Below, piece after piece: positions 34,618-46,004 of a DNA stretch of 64,000 bases. Every line of letters starts with the position of its first letter. Position 1 is the first letter of the stretch. The position numbers and the translations under genes were made by a program. The notes beneath the pieces were generated by a model that made no database searches, was not told the origin of the DNA, and saw only the letters and a list, made by a program, of their open reading frames with translations. This stretch comes from Aricia agestis (taxonomy: Eukaryota > Arthropoda > Insecta > Lepidoptera > Lycaenidae), in NCBI RefSeq assembly GCF_905147365.1, contig NC_056406.1, positions 8,596,501 through 8,660,500 on the forward strand, given 5' to 3'.

Positions 34618-35268
34618 ATGGCGCTCAGAAATTCCATATCCACGCTCGCGACAGTATTAATATGCAACCTCTGCTTCGGCAGTCACGAGACGCTCACTAG
34701 TAATCAGAACTTAAACTTAGATAGAGATATAGAAAACAATTTTCAGGTAAAAGATAAATTTATATACGACAGATATAAAAGAAACGTGAACGTAACGAAC
34801 GACTTGCTGCATGACGTGAATCATGGGGCGAGAAATAACGTGGACAAGTATTTGTTCGACAAAGACAAGATGGTGGCGAACAGATCGGAGGAGGTGGAAG
34901 CCACGACCGAATACTACGGCTATAATTCGACGGAAGATGACTGTGTCGGTGATAGAGAGTATTGCAACATGACCAGAGAGGAGTATTTTGAAATGTTAGA
35001 TGACTATATTTACCCACAAAAGTTTGAGTGGGTCCTAATAGGGACTCACGCTATAGTATTCGTGATCGGCCTGATAGGGAACGCTCTAGTTTGTATAGCG
35101 GTGTACAGGAATCATTCCATGAGGACGGTTACGAACTACTTCATAGTGAATCTAGCGGTGGCGGACTTTATGGTGATCCTTATATGCTTACCACCGACAG
35201 TGTTGTGGGATGTGACGGAAACGTGGTTTTTTGGTGAAGCGATGTGCAGAATAGTCTTGTACTTTCAG
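34618..35268 (+). CDS. ATR: Allatotropin/orexin-type neuropeptide GPCR, exon 1
   Basis: Codes for residues 1-217 of a rhodopsin-class neuropeptide receptor. Insect allatotropin receptors, orthologues of vertebrate orexin receptors, signal at the plasma membrane through G proteins and act in control of corpora allata, gut and heart. Visible here: a signal peptide (STLATVLICNLCFG core, residues 8-21), a long extracellular N-terminus with four N-glycosylation sites (NVT 58, NRS 88, NST 103, NMT 117), the acidic stretch before TM1 (EEYFEMLDDYIYP), TM1 (138-161, GN at 154-155), TM2 (173-195, NLAVAD with Asp183), and Cys210 at the top of TM3. DVTETWFFG before that Cys is typical of the family. Donor CAG|gtaagt at 35268, phase 0. 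Lepidoptera have related paralogues, so the exact orthologue is not certain. Confidence 0.88.
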
Positions 35269-35540
35269 GTAAGTTTTTTAACTAAAACTTAGGTAGTCTT
35301 TTTATAATAAAAAAAGTTGGTCAGCGGTCAGGCATGAGTTGAAAATTTCATTAACATCATACATAATTCAACCACGTCTGCATATGCGGCAACTTTTTTT
35401 GCCGTACCTAAACATTTTCAGGCGTTCAAATGCAAACTATGTCGATATTTAGCAAACATATTAATTTGTTTCATTAAGATACTTACCTCAAATGAAACAC
35501 TGGCTGACTGTCCCGTTAAGCCTATTAGTTTTAAAAATAT

Positions 35541-35726
35541 TACTAAATGACACCCGCTACTCATTTATCGCGCGGGAACCGTACATTTTTCGAGTATAGA
35601 AAGTATCCGACGTCTTTTCCCGGGACTCTCTATCTCCGTATCAAATTTCCACTAAATCAGTTCAGTGGTTTGGGCTTGAAGAGGTAACAGACAAACACTC
35701 AAACTTTTGCATTTATTAGAATGGAT
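35541..35726 (-). mobile_element. Lep1-type Helitron-like repeat, copy 6
   Basis: Reverse orientation: cgctactcatttatcgcgcg through tttcccgggactctctatct to the degraded TGTC complement and gcatttattagaatggat. Confidence 0.7.
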
Positions 35727-35765
35727 TGTAAATAATATATTATGATGTAAGCAGATCAAAAAGTT

Positions 35766-35827
35766 CATAAAGATGTGGATATAGATCATTAGCTACGAAA
35801 CTAATGATCTATATCCACATCTTTATG
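35766..35827. repeat. Perfect hairpin, 27-bp arms
   Basis: 35766-35792 is the exact reverse complement of 35801-35827, with an 8-base loop. It is intronic, so it is transcribed with the receptor pre-mRNA. Confidence 0.93.
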
Positions 35828-36427
35828 ATTAAAATATTTTCAGTAAGGTGACGTCTGCAACGTATTTTCTAAAGTCGTTTTGCGGCTCGTTAGACCGTAC
35901 GTGTTCGACATACTATGGTTCTGTCGCTTTGACCTGATATGTTATGAAACGGTATCAAGAGTATCCAATTTGTCCAACTTACCAATGCAATCACCGGCCT
36001 GGGAATTGAAGACGACTAGATCTAAACGTATTGGATAACATCGAGGCTAAATAGTATAGAAATTGAGAAAATAAGACCTGAGGCGTAATGGACTATTTGT
36101 AAAACTATTTTGGTAGAAATAATATCTTGATAATAAATAATAGATAACATATGATTATGGATGAAAATGCCACAGACGACTCAATTTTGCGTTAAAGAAA
36201 AATTAATAAAAAGTTAATAAAAAATTGAGTCGGCACGTTGACTTTTTGTTTATTATCTAGGTCTGAAAGTTTATTGAAAATTATTCTAATCACGACTTGT
36301 TTGGTTTCTACTGTACAATGACTTAATTAAAATAACTTCGACTCTGCTCTACTCTCTAAATTTGTATCCAAAAAGCATTGAGGAGCTCCAATTTGATAAG
36401 TATAATACTGAGTATCCATACTAGTCC

Positions 36428-36667
36428 ATACTAATATTATAAATGCGAAAGTGTGTCTGTCTGTCTGTCCATCTGTCCGTCCGTCTGTCTGTCTGTCTGT
36501 CTGTTACCTCTTCACGTTCAAACCGCTTAACTGATTTTGCTGAAATTTGGTTTGCGGATACTTTGAATCCTGGGAAAGGACATAGGATACTTTTTGTCTC
36601 GAAAAAATGTACGGTTCCCGCGCGATAAACGAGTTTTTGCGCAACGGAGTTGCGGGCGTCATCTAGT
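36428..36667 (+). mobile_element. Lep1-type Helitron-like repeat, copy 7 (most complete)
   Basis: Best-preserved copy: atactaatattataaatgcg, a long TGTC/CGTC microsatellite, tgattttgctgaaatttggt, gggaaaggacataggatact, cgcgcgataaacga, then the 3' hairpin gcgcaacggagttgcggg and CTAG at about 36663-36666. The 3' hairpin plus CTAG supports Helitron origin. Confidence 0.85.
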
Positions 36668-36689
36668 TTGTTATAATTTCAGAAAACAA

Positions 36690-36860
36690 ATAAGGGTTGA
36701 TTCAGACCGCAACGCGACGCGTAGATGCATTTCTAAATTTATATGGATTTGACAGATTCGCAAGACGTCTCACGCACTTGAAATCTGTCAAATCCATACA
36801 AATTTATGCCGCGTCGCGCCTCGCGTCGCCTTGTCGCGTTGCGGTCTGAATTTACCCTTA
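36690..36860. mobile_element. MITE with ACGCGAC-rich inverted ends
   Basis: Left end taagggttgattcagaccgc and right end gcggtctgaatttaccctta are inverted. Inner arms around atttgacagatt and aatctgtcaaat also pair. The arms carry repeated GCGTCGC motifs. Confidence 0.75.
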
Positions 36861-36994
36861 AGGTACGCTTATTTTTATACGCTTCTTCTTTAGCACTCAG
36901 CAGCAACTTTTTTATTACCAAACAAGATGTCTGCAATTTCGATAGTCTGAAATTCGTTTATAGCGAAAATTTCATCAATATCGGTCCAGCTTAA

Positions 36995-37429
36995 GAGGAT
37001 ACACCAGGGGCGAGAGAAATTGAAAATAGGTATTTGAAAATGTATTGCTGTCTCACCAATCTCAAGTCTCCCACCGCAGAGCGCGATAGAGATAACACGA
37101 CAAAAGTTCTAATAAAAGAACAGAAAATCCTCGATTCGTTGTCCGCTGATTCCCTCTCCAAAACTTAACCGCTTTAAGTACTTTTTTCATTAAGAATTAA
37201 AGCAAGGCTTGAGCTGTGTTCCTATGTTTTATTTTTTTTTGTATATTTTAGCCAGTTTTGTTTTCTGGGTATTTGAACACAGAGGAAAATCTTGCCATTT
37301 TTTTTGGGTTTTTGGACGTTCTTATCTTTTTTAATAATAAAATTATGAAAAAAAAGAAAACATAGGGCATTATCCAGGGAGGAAACTGGGGACAGCGTTT
37401 GTATGGAAAAACGGCGGTGTGGACTCCTC
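36995..37429. mobile_element. TTAA-flanked MITE, family T2, copy 2
   Basis: TTAA at 36991-36994 and 37430-37433. Ends gaggatacaccaggggc and gcggtgtggactcctc are inverted. The text follows the copy at 26685-27160 with an internal deletion near the right end. Confidence 0.82.
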
Positions 37430-37469
37430 TTAAGCACCAGTTAAAGACAAAAAGCACTTGGACACACTC

Positions 37470-37570
37470 TCGCACAGTCTGGCAACGCAACTGCAACTCT
37501 TCTGATATTGCGAGTGTCCACTGGAAACGCTAGTTGCTTTGCATTAGGTGGCCCGTTCGCTCGTTTACGA
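37470..37570 (+). mobile_element. SINE-like family B, degraded 3' fragment
   Basis: Matches the SINE-B 3' part (tctggcaacgcaactgcaac, ttgcgagtgtccactgg, ggtggcccgttcgctcgttt) at lower similarity than the full copies. Confidence 0.55.
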
Positions 37571-37575
37571 CCCCT

Positions 37576-38846
37576 ACTGGCTACTACGTGTGGCACACTT
37601 ATACTCGCGGACTGCCGCATTAAAGCTATTGCATAGCATTTTTTATTAACTTATGCAAACCGCATACGTACTTATAGTTACACGCACACATTGAAGTGTT
37701 AAGTTTTTTTTGTTACGGTATTTCTCCGAAAGCCCGTGATAAAAGCAAGGCAATGGGGATTGTCCATTTTTTTTTTAATTTTGCTCTTTACGAAAACATT
37801 TCGAGGAATAAGGTCAGTGATCGTTTGTATGTATATGTATAAACGAAAAAAAATACCCATTAGTTACTTATATTTTTGAACAAATATGTTTAACCTTTGT
37901 TTGACCTTCAATGGCGTTAAATTAGCAATAAATTCGACCAACATTACGTTTCGAACTTTTGGTAAGCTTCTCGTATCAGCTTTCACATAATGAGAACTTG
38001 CATTTGACGAACCAGCCATAACAATTGAGTATGTATTAAATTTCCTTTCAATCTTATTTATAATGATTATAAATAAGATTGAAAGGAAATTTAATACATA
38101 CTCAGAGGTCAATTATTGTCCGCAGATGATGACGTCAGAGCGAAACTTTAAAAATTTATTGAGAAAAAACTAACCAATGAATTTCAAAATTATTTAATTT
38201 ATATTCTTAAAATACCCTATTTTAACGAAAAAAAATATAAAAAGTACATGTGATTTTTTTTGGACAATGCCCATTGCTTAAAAACAATAAATAGTAACAT
38301 ATTATGTTAGTATATTCAAGTCTCCAAAATGAGCAAGTTCAGTAAGCTCGGGCCGTGAACTCATTAGCAGTGAGAGGGTGACGAAAGAGGCGTTAAACTG
38401 GCCCCGTGCCGCGGCGAACATAAAATAGATTAGCCCACGGTCAAGTCGCTCGGAGACAAATCACATTATTTAACTATACCCTCGAATATTTAAGGGTTAA
38501 CGCTCACTTGTACCAGACTGGGTATACGTAATCGCGGTTTAAATATACTATAAGATGTTTCACCAACGTCTGTTAGTGTTAACAGCTTGTTAAAAATGTA
38601 ATGTCTTCTCTTTCATTCATATGAAAATCGAAAGAGGTAACGTCATACTAATTCCGGCGTTAACTTTAACAGTCGTTGGTGAAATTGGGGCAGGTAACAG
38701 ATACAAATACAACGTTTCGTTTTTTTTATAATTTATCGTCTAATCGTCTAATCGTGCCGATTATAATTGCATAAATAGATAAAAAAATGCTATGCAATAG
38801 TTTTACCGCTCCAGTCCCTGAGTGCCACACGTCTTTTTACTGGCCA
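37576..38846. mobile_element. Inverted-repeat element, GTGTGGCAC ends
   Basis: Left end tacgtgtggcacac ... attgcatagcattttttat (37583-37650) pairs with right end ataaaaaaatgctatgcaat ... gagtgccacacg (38778-38840). The same terminal block reappears alone at about 45395-45440, just before receptor exon 2. Interior includes the hairpin at 38026 but no coding motif. Confidence 0.6.
38026..38104. repeat. Perfect palindrome, 39-bp arms, 1-base centre
   Basis: 38026-38064 is the exact reverse complement of 38066-38104 around a single G. The outer arm begins tgagtatgtattaaatttcc. Confidence 0.95.
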
Positions 38847-39381
38847 CGTACTGTTAATTTATTAAACATAGAAAGTTGAGAATGCTGAAAATTGACAATC
38901 CTGTTGATAAAAATGTTTGTCTTATCAAAATGAAGCTACTCACAAAAAATTTGCTTGATAGTAATAAAAAAAGTTTGTTCTAGGGCTCCCCAAAGACTTC
39001 TATTTCAGTTTAAATAGAATTCTTTGGGGCTCCCTGACTATTAATCCAATGTCACCCAAAATATTTGCTTATAATTTCCTCAATTTCCTTAATACGTGTC
39101 AGAGATAACTAATTTCGGCCATACAGAAAATACGCGCGAGGAATAATAAGATGGAGATAAGCCTCCCATTGCTCAGACTGGCTTAGAACCTTCACATGAT
39201 AGTAGATTTTAGTGATAATGTCTTGCTGTACGAGACAAGCTTGTATATTTCTTTGTGGTAATCATTTTCAATTAGTATAATGCAAACAAATAACAAGGCA
39301 CAGAATTTCAGTTTTGATTGAAATTTCAAATTTGTAACTTTATAATGGACATTACATGTAGTTTCTTTTCAGCGCGCAACG

Positions 39382-39492
39382 GCATATTCCTATGGGAGAT
39401 CGCAGACGACAGACTTTTTTGCGATCGAGTCTGCGGCGCCCATACAGTCGGCATGGCCGCGCCATAGTCTGTCGTCTGCGATCTCCCTTAGA
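39382..39492. repeat. Hairpin with 22-bp arms
   Basis: gggagatcgcagacgacag near 39394 pairs with ctgtcgtctgcgatctccc near 39469-39487, with a GC-rich loop of about 50 bases (gcgatcgagtctgcggcgcc). Confidence 0.75.
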
Positions 39493-39704
39493 AATTCTGT
39501 ATATTCCAGAGCTTGGACGAAAAGCGCCCGGTCTAAAGGGCCCCACACATTAACAATTCGCCGGCAGGCCGTCGCCTGGCAGCTAATCGGAAAAGACCAC
39601 AGACTCACAGTAATTCTCCTGACGATTTTGTAGATTTTGTATCGACGGTCAATGACTGTCAGGCAACCTGCCGACCAGACCCTGCAGGCGGACTGTAAAG
39701 GGGT

Positions 39705-39930
39705 CTACCAAAGTCATTTTCTCATACGAAAATATTTGTCATGTTTGAGTTATTCTTCAGCTTATAAAATAGTAATTACCTCTGCGTAAAAATTTACTGC
39801 AAAATATTTAAACACTAAAAATTTTTTACGCAGGAACCCTACTACAGGTAATTACTATTTTAAGCTGAAAAATGACTCAAACATGTTAAATGATATTTTC
39901 GTAAGAGAAAATGATTTTGGTATTACGTAT
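39705..39930. repeat. Imperfect inverted repeat
   Basis: Arms from about 39709 (aagtcattttctcatacgaa) and 39925 leftwards (gattttggt) match in successive blocks (catgtttgagt/actcaaacatg, tagtaattacct/aggtaattacta, tgcgtaaaaa/ttttttacgca). Probably a MITE. Confidence 0.65.
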
Positions 39931-41799
39931 GTATGAGAATTTCGATGGTACCCGGCCTCTTGATGTGTGGGGAGTGGTGACCCTTTATCTCTGGGAAAAT
40001 CTTTCGGTTTTTCATATTTTCCGAACTTGAACTTCGCGCAAAGCAGAACACCTATTATGTAGGTACTAATTTTATCCGCTTAAAGATACTTTAGTGTGTA
40101 TTATACTTTCGCACAACAAATGTGAATGATTGTGATGAAATTTCTAATTCTTCGAAATTACTGGAGAGCTATGTGACTTGTGGATTAAAATTGAGATGGC
40201 AAGATATGGAATCCAATCTTCTTCGTCCATTCCACGAAGTTCAATCAGTAAGAACTACGATACTCCGTTCAGAGTTATTCTACCTTTTATTTTCTTTGAG
40301 ACTAATTCTTATGTCTTTGAAACAAAGGTTCGGGTAGAGGCAAAATGATTGTGAACGAGTTCGAACATAGAGCCGATCTCGCAATTGTATGTTATTGATT
40401 GTACGTGACGTGTCCCGTGTTACGGTAAAAGTTTGTGATCATAATATAACTTAAAACTTATCTGTCCGTTGGCCGGTCAAGTGTTAGTCGAGATAAACAC
40501 AATAGATATCCCTCTACTACAAACCCATAGATACAAAATTGATCAAGATTTATGATAATAATTCAGTATGCAACTGTTGGAAAAAGTAGGAGATAAATCT
40601 TAAAAATATTTCAAAACAAAGTAGCTCCCACTCAAGAAAGTAAACCATAAAATCTGAAATAAAAATTTATTAAAATATAATAATTACAAAGGTATAATAC
40701 GATCAAAAAGAAAATAATTATAATCATGAACTTCACCTCAGCATATTTTGTCCGAACCCGAAAAATCGGAATTACCCTCATTAAACTTTCTAAAATTTTA
40801 ACGAGAATAACGGATAATATATTCACTTTCATAAAAGTTACTAACAAGTGTAATAAGTCTACATACGTTCCACGGGCCCGAAATTTGAATTGTATAAAGG
40901 GACGCCGATATTATATAAAAAGGTTTTCACCTTTACAATCACAAAGTTTCGGAAAAACAGAAGGCAACTATTTTGCAACTTAATTTGGACAAAATCTCTC
41001 AGCTGGATGAGGCAAGACTTGTAACTTGTAAGTTTTGTGAAATTTCGTTTAGAAACTTTTCCTTTGTGTTTTAAATTACGTATACGTTTCGTATTATGTC
41101 AGTTATAAACTAAAGTAGACAAGTACTATATTTACTGTTCTAGTAAGTACCCACAAAAATATTCTCTTAGATATACGGTAAACTCACACATGCAGTTGAA
41201 AAAGTTGGAGTTGAAAAAATCAGAACTCATTTGGTTGTCAATATATTTTGCATCTAAATAGTAATAAACTAGATCTAGACTGAATCGATCAAGGAATAAA
41301 TCTGCATAAATGCTGTATTAATTACATAACCGATGATGATGCTTGGTATTATTCGGTACGGGTAGATACTACTAATTTATAGAACCTAGGAAGAGACCAG
41401 CGTGGCTAAAATAGTCGCTTTAGAGAATCACATTATGAATCATAAAATGATTCATTTTTTTAATCGCAAAATGCAACTGTGCTTGCAATTCATGTCTAGT
41501 AATTTGTACTAATTTGACATTTGTCAGTTTGACAGTTTTGACAATTCATTTGCTGATTTGATTGAGAGGAATTGCTAAATGTTACCATTTTAGCCCCGCA
41601 GGCACACGTTTTATCTAGACTACTGTTATAACACAACAGCTGCGTCTGGACATTTGTGGTTACCAGTTTAATGCAGGAAAATGTATTGCTACGATACGGA
41701 CAGTAAACAAAAATAAAATATTTTTTTTTTCCTTAAATACCTTTGAAGCACTTTGTCTACCATTTGAGTATGAGTGAGATGAACTAGAATCTGTATTAG

Positions 41800-41977
41800 A
41801 TGAATCCCGCAAAATTCACTTATCGCGCGGGAACCGTACGTTAATTTGAGATAAATATTATGTCCTTTCCCGGGACTCAAAGTATACCAATTTTTAGCAA
41901 AATCGGTTCAACAATTTCGACGTAAAGAGGTTACAGACAGACAGACGCACTTTCGCATTTATAATATTAAGTATGGA
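41800..41977 (-). mobile_element. Lep1-type Helitron-like repeat, copy 8
   Basis: Reverse orientation: cacttatcgcgcgggaaccg, cctttcccgggactcaaagt, caaaatcggttcaac, the cagacagacgcactttcgca end and taatattaagtatgg. Confidence 0.78.
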
Positions 41978-43730
41978 TGGAGTTATTTAAGCAGGAAACA
42001 ATTTGATGCTATACAAAAATGAATATAACGTTTTATCAAATATTTCACTTTATCGAATCGAAAAATCGAACGTGAACTTCGAAGGGCCACGTGTTAAAAC
42101 GTGATAAATTTTTACAGCCCATCAATGAGGTGGCTGCGTCAATATTTGACTGACACGATATCATCGCACTCGGATGGCTTTTATTAGCTAATTCCATTTG
42201 ACGGGTTATTTATAGCGCCGAGTTTGTCAATAAAATTATACTCGTCATGGTTACTCGTTCCCTTGATAGATTAATTACAATGCAATCACACCACTTGTTT
42301 GCTGTCTCGTAAATTTTCAGATTGATTAATTTGGCCTGATGGATGGCAACGCGACATTTGATAGTTTTATGGAATCGAACGACGCCGTTGTTATAACTTT
42401 AGTGCTAATTTCAAAAGGCCGGCCAAAGTGTTATCATCTACATAATATTATGTTGCCATTCTTCTTCTTATTAGACCCTAATTTTTTTCTTCATGCAAAT
42501 CGCTTCTCAATCATTCATTTTCACAAAAAAAAACTAATATTTTAATATTTTACAAAGTAGAAACCCATAAAAATGTTGATTGAAAAATATGCTTTATAAA
42601 TGGCGCCGAAAACACTGTCCGCCATAGTGTGACGTCTTACGTTTTGCATTTTAGACTCTCTTTATTGCAAAATTTTTATGTGCTAAATGTACGAGTCTAA
42701 AAGTGCCAAAAAATTATAAAATAATTAAATAAGAAATTAGAAATCATTTGTAATGTTGAAAACTTTTGGAGAAAAGTTTTGGAAATTTCAAATCCTGTCT
42801 ACAATAAATGGAGATAATATATAAAACTGATGTTTTATTTGAATTATTCAAGAAAATATATTTTAAAAATCTTTCTAGGCTTATTCTTATTATATATTAA
42901 TTTTAAACTTACATATTATAACGAGCGCGATAAATAAGAGATATTAAATTAGGAGTCTGATGACGTCACATCCAAATCGGAAGTACCGCAAAAGCGTTTT
43001 CGTCAGTACAAATCCTATTTTCATAAAATCATATTTTCAAATCGACTTTATTTATCAATCATAAGCTTTTATTTGATATTATATCAGGTAGATGGGATAT
43101 TAAACACTATAATAATATATAACAATAATATATACAGGTAAATATGACAATAATGTAATAATTAAAAAGTAACAAAAAACTTTATCAAAAAGACCACCCA
43201 GCAGCGTAAATTCTCTACATTAATTATATTATTGAACATTACGTACAAACGTGCGAGTTTCTTACGCCGGCTCATCTCGCCGGGGTACCTAGTTCCCGAA
43301 CCGGTGGTAGGCATCAGGTAGATATTCTGAAAAAAATTGATTCAAATTTACTCAGATATAAAACTTTTTTTTTTATTACCTGGACATGGATTACCACAAA
43401 CAGCCTTAAAAGTGTCCAAAACTCATCAATCAAAATGCAAAACTCACCTAACAGTAATGATATTGGACTCCTACAATAAAACCAGATGATATTACATCGC
43501 ATCAAACAATAAATCATTATTATTCCTGCGAAAAACTTCTAACGTTTTAGGGCCTCCAACACGTGTAATTTTGTGTACGTATTAAAATAAATTGAATCAG
43601 CTATTGTTCTCGGGATGTACTACCCTCATTCAATGTCGCACTTTTATTTAGCAAGTAAATTTCAACCAAAACACGTGAATAATAACGTAGTCATTTCGCA
43701 CCTTTCCCTGCGACCTGTAGGGAATCTATA

Positions 43731-44015
43731 CATGGGCGTACCGAGGTGGGGACAGGGGGGGGGCAGTTGCCCCCCACTGGATCATGTTGACACCCCTACT
43801 AAGTATATTATCTAGTACTTTTATCTATAAAAATTAAAAATAATGAAAACGAATTTTTAATTTTTTTTTTTTTATTCTTTATAAACACCTAGCTTATGAA
43901 CAATCTGATTTACCCCCCCCCTGGCCCAGAACCTGGGTAATTTGCCCCCCCCCCCCCTGGCACCAGAACCTGGGTAATTTGCCCCCCCCTGGCCCAGAAG
44001 CTGGGTACGCCCATG
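43731..44015. mobile_element. hAT-type MITE with poly-C tandem interior
   Basis: The inverted ends CATGGGCGTACC and GGGTACGCCCATG are flanked by a perfect 8-bp duplication AATCTATA (43723-43730 and 44016-44023). An 8-bp duplication is typical of hAT elements. The interior has C- and G-runs and about three tandem units of the form ccccccctggcccagaacctgggtaatttg, in part. Confidence 0.85.
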
Positions 44016-44242
44016 AATCTATATAATCTACTAGCAGTCCCGGTGAACTTCGTGTCACTTTAAAACCTTCCTTAGACTTCTACGAACTATACAGTTTATG
44101 TAAAAGTCACTGTGCGGTGATACTTATTATACAGTAATTGCAAAAAAAATATATCCACAGCCGAATATATAACCTCCTCGTTTTTTGGAAGTCGGTTAAA
44201 AAGGAGTGTGTTTCTTTGGACAATACGATGATTATTTGTTTA

Positions 44243-44384
44243 GGGCCTCTTTCACCACTTCCTGATAAGTGCCGAATAGGCTATCCACCGCTTAACTTGA
44301 CAGATGAAGTAAGTATGGAGAATCTGTCATAAAAGTTGTGAATAGCCTATTCGGCACTTTATCAGAAAGTGGTGAAACAGGCCC
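44243..44384. mobile_element. TTA-flanked MITE, family P1, copy 2
   Basis: Ends gggcctctttcaccacttcc and the complement at 44362-44384 are inverted, with TTA at 44240-44242 and 44385-44387. Inner arms tgccgaataggctat and atagcctattcggca pair perfectly. The best-preserved copy of the family. Confidence 0.85.
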
Positions 44385-45466
44385 TTAGTGCTAAATAAGA
44401 CCTGCCCATGCAGATGTTTAATTAACACAATGTTTTAGCCTTTCCCGATCTTTAGAAAACTTTTGGCAGACACCTATAAAACATTGTCCTACAATAACAA
44501 GGTGAGGATCTAGGGAAGTTATTTTATCAAATAAAAATTTCTGTCGGTATCTTTTTGGTTCAGGAAATACTGACACCGTAGCCAATACAAACTTTTGTCT
44601 TTCGTTTTCTGCAATATTTGTTCCTTGTTTTCCACTGCGCGGTCTGTCAAACCGATTATTGCCAACTTTGTAGTTGGCGCTACCCTTTATTTAAACTTTG
44701 GTCAAAAATATAAATTTAAAAGCTTAAATACTTCAATGAAATCGCTCTGAGAACTAAAACCTTAAACTTAAAGTTTTAGTTTAATAGTTGTAACTTGATA
44801 AACACACCTAGCGTAAGAACTTGGATACTTGCATCAAATTTTCTCTCACAACACCAAAATTCTTGGAATTTATTAGCCGTCTAATTTACTTTCAACTTTC
44901 TGTGGTTTAGTAACTCCAGTTTAAGATTTCAAAACTAGAGAAACATCCATAAGCCTACTCAAGAGGCCATACTGATAAAAATTTTGTTAAATAATAACAA
45001 GAACTTTGTTACACGTACAAGTACGTGTTATGCTGTTCAAGTACACACGTACGTTTATAATATACGGACTTAAACCACATAATCTACAATCTGTGTTATT
45101 TTGCACGTGTTTCTTTAAATATTTTTAAGAGACTCCTTGAAACTTCACTCCTAGACTTCAAAGAAAAAAGGGTTTTAAGCCATTTCATAGCTTTTATAGC
45201 GGGCTTTGAGCACGGCGACCCAATCAAGAAATTCCGTAACGAGAAAACCTAACACCACCCCACTCACACACCCCACAGCAACACACGTGGCCAGATTTCG
45301 GCACAGTATTTGTGTGCACAGTGCAACTAGTCGTACATAGACATACGTCCAGACGTATGCGAATTATATGTATTATTGCATAAGTTGATATTAAATGCTA
45401 CGCAATATCTTTACCGCGGCAGTCCCTGAGTGCCACACATTTTTACCGATATCACTTTGTTTTCAG

Positions 45467-45614
45467 TCGGTGTCCGTGACAGTATCGGTGCTAACACTGA
45501 CCTTCATCTCCATCGACCGCTGGTACGCCATCTGCTTCCCGCTCAAGTTCAAGTCCACGACAAGCAGGGCCAAGACAGCTATATTCATCATCTGGATAAT
45601 CTCTCTGTTGTTCA
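45467..45614 (+). CDS. ATR: Allatotropin-type receptor, exon 2
   Basis: Acceptor tttgttttcag ends at 45466 and donor gtaagt starts at 45615; the exon leaves one base of a split codon. It encodes residues 218-266: the rest of TM3 (SVSVTVSVLTLTFISI), the DRW-Y motif at 234-237 that replaces the classical DRY and is usual in orexin/allatotropin receptors, intracellular loop 2 (AICFPLKFKSTTSRAKT), and TM4 (Trp260). DRWYAIC links the receptor to G-protein activation. Joined to exon 1, TM3 reads continuously through YFQ|SVSV. The acceptor lies about 25 bases after an old transposon end. Confidence 0.93.
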
Positions 45615-45701
45615 GTAAGTACTTAAAGTGCTTCAAATATTCTAGGCAAAAACAGTGCGTTTTAAATGAGGGCGCTTATCTTTTATTATAGGCTTTTCTT
45701 T

Positions 45702-46004
45702 TTAGGGTTCCGTACCCAAAGGGTAAGAACGGTACCCTTTTGCTAAGACTTCGATGTCTGTCCGTCTGTCTGTCTCCAGGCTGTAACTCAAGATCGACAA
45801 TAGCTAGAGCGTTGAAATTTATACAGGTTATGTATTTCTGTTGCCGCTATAAAAACAATTTATACTTAAAACAAAATAAATGAAATATTTTAAAGGGACA
45901 TACAAAAAATGCAATTTTTTAAACATTTTTTGGTCGGTATTAATTTGCTCTATAGTGGTACGGAACCCTTCGTGCGCGTGTCCAACTCGCACTTGGCCGA
46001 TTTT
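45702..46004. mobile_element. gggttccgtac-family repeat, full-length copy
   Basis: Runs from tttagggttccgtacccaaa through a short TGTCCGTC microsatellite and ggctgtaactcaagatcg to acgcgtgtccaactcgcact-like sequence and cttggccgatttt. Partial copies are at 20905, 24230, 46600-46766, 50226-50340 and 53355-53513. The block ggttccgtac/gtacggaaccct at the two sides is inverted. Confidence 0.65.

Larger units (their letters stand above)
35269..45466 (+). other. Receptor intron 1 (10.2 kb), transposon-rich
   Basis: Phase 0, GT-AG. Contains Lep1-type copies, a perfect hairpin at 35766, MITEs at 36690, 36995, 43731 and 44243, a palindrome at 38026, and an inverted-repeat element spanning about 37576-38846. 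Stretches 37870-38020, 40000-41790 and 42000-43720 show nothing I can name. No nested gene is supported. Confidence 0.75.

Noticed and set aside
34760..35237. Alternative frames over receptor exon 1
   Set aside because: No domain; the receptor frame explains the sequence fully.
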